Made by a program: the position numbers and the translations under genes. From positions 125,001-189,000 of the forward strand of contig NZ_CP145905.1 in the NCBI RefSeq assembly GCF_036894955.1: DNA of 64,000 nt, read 5' to 3'. Below the pieces are notes generated by a model. That model worked only from the letters and a program-made list of their open reading frames with translations. It did no database searches and was not told the origin of the DNA. Position 1 is the stretch's first letter, and each line of letters opens with the position of its first letter. Shown piece after piece: positions 60,384 through 64,000 of the stretch. This stretch comes from Paenibacillus sp. KS-LC4. GTDB lineage: Bacteria; Bacillota; Bacilli; Paenibacillales; Paenibacillaceae.

Positions 60384-61634
60384 ATGAAGACGTGGAAGGG
60401 TTTAGCTTTAGGTGTACTCATGCTCTTGCTTCTTTTTAGCGAAAATACCATTTCCGCACAACAATTGGGGTTTACTGCGGAGCAGAAGGACGCTATGGCG
60501 CAAACATTGGCTGATGCTAACGAAAATAATTTGATTGGAGTTTCAGAAACTGGATGGATTTATTACAGTGATGCAGATGGGACATCGCGCAAACGTTATT
60601 TAGACGGATCGCAGGATCAATTGGCTTCTTCAGAGAGGCTGCTATTTTTTGCTCCTCCGACAGGATACTTTACTCGTGCCAATCGAAATATGAACGTCTT
60701 ATCTATTCGTGAAAATCAACCCTTTTTAAACAAGCTGTATGATAAACCAGAGTATTACTTCTTCTTTAAATCGGGTAACTCTATTGTTTATTGGGAGGGA
60801 ACGGAGAAAAAAAAGGTTAAATGGGCTGATGAATGGATTTTTGAGTATACGAAAGGAAATGTGAAAATTGCGGGTCTTGACGGCAGCGGAGCGAAAACGC
60901 TCTTCAAAGATAATGGTAATCTCGATTATTACTCAATGTATATTAATAATGGATATTTATATTATGTACTTCTTAACGAGGATCGCTACGGAGGTGAATT
61001 GTTCCGAATCGGTCTTGACGGGCAAGGACGAGATGAAAATACTGATGACTATCTTTCGGGTATTGCGTCGAATGCCGGGAACGTTCCTGGAGGTCTGCGT
61101 TTCGATGCGAAGCTTGGAAAGAGTTATGACCCTGGTCTTGTCATTAATAACACGGTTTTCTATCAATCTACCGACCACAAATTCTATCGTATAAATATGG
61201 ATGGCTCTAAAAAGATCAAGCTTTCCGATAATACGTTTGGAAATATAATTGATGGTGACTCGATGTATTACGTAACACCGATAGTAAATAATACAGGGAA
61301 AATAAGCTTCAATGGTCCGATCTATAAAATAAAGCTCGGGGGCGGGAAGCCCATCCAGCTAACCGAGAGAAGGACTATTTTTTTAACCGCTAAAGATGGT
61401 TGGATTTATTACACGTATGAAAACAATAATGGAAAAACTATACTGGAGCGGAAGAAGGCGGATGGCTCAGGGATTAAGCAGCACGTCATGTCGGAACAGT
61501 TAGACGACTATTATATTTTTAAACTTGTCGATAACTGGTTGGTTTACTCTGGCGAGAACGGTCTTGCTCGGGTGAATCTTGATGGAGGTCATAAAGCTGT
61601 AGTTAAGCTTTATCCAGAGAAAGAATGGTGGTAA
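60384..61634 (+). CDS. Secreted DUF5050-like beta-propeller protein
   Basis: 416 residues. Signal peptide 1-25 (VLMLLLLFSENTISAQ). The rest consists of repeats with the WIYYSDADG, LYYVLLNEDRYGGELFRIGLDG, FYRINMDGSKKIKL and GWIYYTYENNNGKT pattern, typical of DUF5050 propellers. Such proteins are extracellular and usually bind other molecules; no catalytic motif is visible. ATG at 60384 follows aggaga. Confidence 0.8.
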   Translation: MKTWKGLALGVLMLLLLFSENTISAQQLGFTAEQKDAMAQTLADANENNLIGVSETGWIYYSDADGTSRKRYLDGSQDQLASSERLLFFAPPTGYFTRANRNMNVLSIRENQPFLNKLYDKPEYYFFFKSGNSIVYWEGTEKKKVKWADEWIFEYTKGNVKIAGLDGSGAKTLFKDNGNLDYYSMYINNGYLYYVLLNEDRYGGELFRIGLDGQGRDENTDDYLSGIASNAGNVPGGLRFDAKLGKSYDPGLVINNTVFYQSTDHKFYRINMDGSKKIKLSDNTFGNIIDGDSMYYVTPIVNNTGKISFNGPIYKIKLGGGKPIQLTERRTIFLTAKDGWIYYTYENNNGKTILERKKADGSGIKQHVMSEQLDDYYIFKLVDNWLVYSGENGLARVNLDGGHKAVVKLYPEKEWW

Positions 61635-61698
61635 CTAGGTTTTTAGGGCTCTCAGAAAAATAATAAATCATTCATATTCGGACATTTCAGAAAACTCG

Positions 61699-61815
61699 TC
61701 ACTGAGTCAATTTGAAAATGAGGGCCACGTATACAAACGACAAGAATGACTTTGCTAGCTTGTCATAACGTATAGCCACTCGGCAGAAATGTTTAATTTT
61801 ATTGAATAAACTGAA
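61699..61815 (-). pseudogene. C-terminal fragment of an IS5-family transposase
   Basis: Minus-strand codons give FSLFNKIKHFCRVAIRYDKL followed by AKSFLSFVYVALIFKLTQ and a stop. The segment RVAIRYDKLAKSFLSFVYVA is the typical C-terminus of IS5-type (DDE) transposases. Everything upstream is missing, replaced after a stop by a leader-like repeat. Confidence 0.7.
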
Positions 61816-61838
61816 CTAAGTGGCGTTCATTATATAAA

Positions 61839-61905
61839 CACCCCTTAAAGCATCATCGGTTTCCATAAGGGTTTTCCGATATCTACTCTAAGGGGCACAT
61901 TTCAC
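61839..61905 (-). repeat. Degenerate IS-leader-like repeat, copy B
   Basis: Framed by caccccttaa and taaggggcacatttcac, it can form a weak hairpin and aligns by eye with 57626-57695. It is followed on the minus strand by the transposase fragment, suggesting an internally deleted element. Confidence 0.5.
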
Positions 61906-61952
61906 TCAGGCAGCCAGTTGCTTTCGCTGGTTCCTGTCTTTCCTATCCTTCC

Positions 61953-62759
61953 TCACACCAGCTTCTTACGCACATAGCCGGAGATCAGATCAATAACGGT
62001 AATCATTACAACGATGCCGAGCAAAATAATGCCGACCCGCGGCCAGCTGCGGGTACTCAGCGCGAAGATCAGCGGCGTGCCGATGCCGCCAGCGCCAATG
62101 ACGCCGAGTATCGTAGCCGAGCGGACGTTGATTTCAAAGCGATACAGCGTATAGTTCAGAAAGCCCGGCAGCACTTGAGGCAGCACGGCGAACCAAAGCT
62201 GCTGCATACGCGTTGCCCCGGAGGCGAGCAGCGCCTCGGAAGGGCCGAAATCAATATTTTCGATATCATCCGCAAATAGCTTGCCTAGCATTCCTATCGA
62301 ATGCAGCCCGAGCGCAAGAACACCGGCGAAGGAGCCTGGGCCAACGGCTTTAATGAACAAAATCGCCATAATAATTTCCGGAAATGTCCGGATAAAGCTG
62401 AGCATGATTTTGCCCGAACCGGAAATCGTCCGATATTTGCTCATATTGCGCGCGGACCAGAAAGCGAATGGAATGCACAGCACAGCCGAGATCACCGTAC
62501 CGAGTATGGAGATAGCCAGCGTGTCCATTAGTCCCCGCAGCAGATCCTCGCCCTCCGGCAAATAGACATAATCCCAATCGGGAGAAAAAATGCCCGCCAT
62601 AATCGACTTCATGATCTGGCCTGCCGTCTCTTTCAAGCCGGTAAACGGAACGCCAGAGAACGCCCAAATGTAAACGAGTGCCAAAGCCATGATTATTGGC
62701 CAGCGCAGCGGATTTTTCCGCGGTTTTTGGAAGGGATAGCTCCCATTTTTCGTCGTCAT
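61953..62759 (-). CDS. phnE: Phosphonate-type ABC transporter permease (PhnE)
   Basis: 268 residues, six hydrophobic spans, with the ABC permease EAA loop (PSEALLASGATRMQQLWFAVLP) and the PhnE signatures RTFPEIIMAILF and GAGGIGTPLIF. It forms the membrane channel with the adjacent PhnE and PhnC, importing phosphonates or phosphite-type substrates. ATG overlaps the upstream phnE stop by four bases. It is the last gene of the operon in the window. Confidence 0.92.
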   Translation of the reverse strand: MTTKNGSYPFQKPRKNPLRWPIIMALALVYIWAFSGVPFTGLKETAGQIMKSIMAGIFSPDWDYVYLPEGEDLLRGLMDTLAISILGTVISAVLCIPFAFWSARNMSKYRTISGSGKIMLSFIRTFPEIIMAILFIKAVGPGSFAGVLALGLHSIGMLGKLFADDIENIDFGPSEALLASGATRMQQLWFAVLPQVLPGFLNYTLYRFEINVRSATILGVIGAGGIGTPLIFALSTRSWPRVGIILLGIVVMITVIDLISGYVRKKLV

Positions 62760-63562
62760 AATAGTTTCTCCCGCAGCTTCGTGCTTGCAAAATCAATAAG
62801 TAAAACAATGACCAGCGTGAATAAAATAATAACGGCGGTTTTGTCATATTCGAGAAAGCCGAGCGTCGCTTCATAAAATAAACCGATGCCGCCAGCCCCA
62901 ACAAGGCCAAGAATGGCCGCTGCCCGTACATTAATTTCGAAGGTATACAGTACATACGACATAAAGGCGGCTGATATTTGCGGAACGACGCCAAATACGA
63001 TGCGTTGAATCGCGTTTGCGCCAACCGCTGTCATCGCTTCAAGCGGTCCCTGATCAATGGTCTCCAGCGTTTCATAGGTCAGCTTGGCGATTAAGCCGAC
63101 CGAAAATACAGCCAGCGCGAGAATGCCCGGCACTGGCCCAAGTCCGAAAACTGCGACGAACAGGGCAGCGAGCAGCAGATCGGGCAGCGTCCGCACCAAA
63201 TTAAGCATAAAGCGTGCCGGGTAATACACCCAGCGATGCGGCATTAAATTACCTGCGCACAGCAGGGCAACCGGAATAGCAATAATTGCGCCAATCGTTG
63301 TGCCGACGAGCGCCATACGTATCGTCTCCAGCATGCCGCCCACGATATTATCAAAGTAGGTCCAGCGGGGAGGAAACATTTCGCGCAGCAGATCGAGCAT
63401 GTTCGGGAAGCCCTCAATTAGCTCCTTAAAGCTCACCTCTGTCTGCACGGCACTGCCCCAAAGCAGCAGCAAAATAAGCAGCGTAGTCAGCACATGCTTC
63501 GTACGTGTTGGCGGCAGGGGACGGACAGTCTGCCTCGTGCCAGGCTCAAGCGGGTTGTTCAT
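62756..63562 (-). CDS. phnE: Phosphonate-type ABC transporter permease (PhnE)
   Basis: 268 residues, a paralogue of the downstream permease with the same six-span layout: [20 protein letters not shown] loop [20 protein letters not shown] and [14 protein letters not shown]. Two tandem phnE genes are common in Bacillota phosphonate operons, where they form a heterodimeric channel. Its start overlaps the PhnC stop (atga). Confidence 0.92.
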   Translation of the reverse strand: MNNPLEPGTRQTVRPLPPTRTKHVLTTLLILLLLWGSAVQTEVSFKELIEGFPNMLDLLREMFPPRWTYFDNIVGGMLETIRMALVGTTIGAIIAIPVALLCAGNLMPHRWVYYPARFMLNLVRTLPDLLLAALFVAVFGLGPVPGILALAVFSVGLIAKLTYETLETIDQGPLEAMTAVGANAIQRIVFGVVPQISAAFMSYVLYTFEINVRAAAILGLVGAGGIGLFYEATLGFLEYDKTAVIILFTLVIVLLIDFASTKLREKLL

Positions 63563-64000
63563 GCCGATACCTCTCCCAGCAGCTCGCCTTCAAGCAGCGG
63601 CCTGCCATAAATTTCGGCAAAACGCTCATCCGTTGCTTCAGCAACAGGACCGTCAAATACGACCTCGCCTGCACGCAGCCCGACAATTCGCGTCGCATAT
63701 TGCCTAGCCAAATCGACAAAATGAAGATTAACGATCGTCGTAATGCCCAGCTCCTGATTAATCCGCTTCAAATCATCCATGACTTGCTTCGTCGTGAGCG
63801 GGTCTAGGGAAGCGACAGGCTCGTCCGCCAAAATGATTTTAGCCTCCTGCGCAAGCACGCGAGCAATGGCGACACGCTGCTGCTGGCCGCCGGAGAGCTG
63901 GTCGGCACGGGAATAAGCCTTTTCCAAAATATTAACCCGCTCCAGCGCCTGAAACGCCAAATCCACATCCTCCTTGGGGAAACGGCCGAGTATCGTACGG
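63559..64000 (-). CDS. phnC: Phosphonate-type ABC transporter ATPase (PhnC), partial
   Basis: The C-terminal part (about 147 codons) of the ATPase; the frame is open to the window end, so Walker A lies outside. Seen are [12 protein letters not shown], the ABC signature [16 protein letters not shown], Walker [14 protein letters not shown] and the switch His in NLHFVDLA. The GTG at 63966 is internal, not the start. With the two permeases it forms a phnC-phnE-phnE transporter; the binding protein PhnD is probably beyond the window. Confidence 0.93.
   Translation of the reverse strand, partial: RTILGRFPKEDVDLAFQALERVNILEKAYSRADQLSGGQQQRVAIARVLAQEAKIILADEPVASLDPLTTKQVMDDLKRINQELGITTIVNLHFVDLARQYATRIVGLRAGEVVFDGPVAEATDERFAEIYGRPLLEGELLGEVSA

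Noticed and set aside
60868..61194. Plus-strand 108-residue frame inside the propeller gene
   Set aside because: It is a shifted frame of a gene with clear signal peptide and repeats.

Overview
The window looks like chromosomal DNA of an endospore-forming Bacillota, most likely Paenibacillus or a close relative. The reasons are the gene order rrn - guaB - dacA - pdxS - pdxT - serS - tRNA-Ser (the origin-proximal order known from Bacillus subtilis), AGGAGG-type ribosome binding sites with many GTG and TTG starts, catabolite-responsive (cre) sites before polysaccharide-degradation genes, a large SLH-anchored glycanase, and a spore-type collagen-like protein. No species assignment is possible without a search.

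Layout. 1-1765: end of an rRNA operon (partial 23S, 5S, terminator). 2290-21062: an AT-rich accessory island between the rRNA operon and guaB. Apart from one divergent gene at its left edge it is one co-directional run of 20 genes, and it reads as an undescribed hybrid biosynthetic gene cluster. 21226-29480: the core block guaB, dacA, pdxS, pdxT, serS and tRNA-Ser, with two small accessory genes before the tRNA. 29694-32985: small conserved or secreted proteins, a lipoprotein, a DsbA-like oxidoreductase and a NucA/NucB-type nuclease. 33182-38592: a collagen-like surface protein with a small companion and two glycosyltransferases. 38716-40385: an AIM24 and TerD pair on the minus strand. 40780-54086: two giant extracellular polysaccharide degraders (SLH-GH26 mannanase; CE12 esterase fused to PL11 rhamnogalacturonan lyase), separated by a MerR/serine-hydrolase operon. 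54222-61905: assorted membrane, secreted and redox genes, a WYL-type regulator divergent from an epoxide hydrolase-like gene, and decayed insertion sequences. 61953-64000: a phosphonate-type ABC transporter (two PhnE permeases and a partial PhnC) on the minus strand.

How the main cluster may work (inference from families). SbnA- and SbnB-like enzymes would make L-2,3-diaminopropionate. A stand-alone adenylation protein with an acidic binding pocket would load an amino acid, perhaps this one, on a separate carrier protein, and an acyl-CoA-dehydrogenase-like flavoprotein may oxidise it there. In parallel, a dissociated type II fatty-acid/polyketide set (ACP, ketosynthase, half-length ketosynthase-like partner with Gln in place of the active Cys, FabG-like ketoreductase, two hotdog proteins with complementary catalytic residues, FabI-like enoyl reductase, AMP-ligase) would build an acyl chain. 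The adenylation protein keeps only the C-terminal part of a condensation domain, so amide formation may instead fall to a BtrH-like acyltransferase. A thioester-reductase-like SDR, a methyltransferase, a RidA protein and a three-gene ABC exporter complete the set. All assignments come from reading the sequence; nothing was searched or computed.
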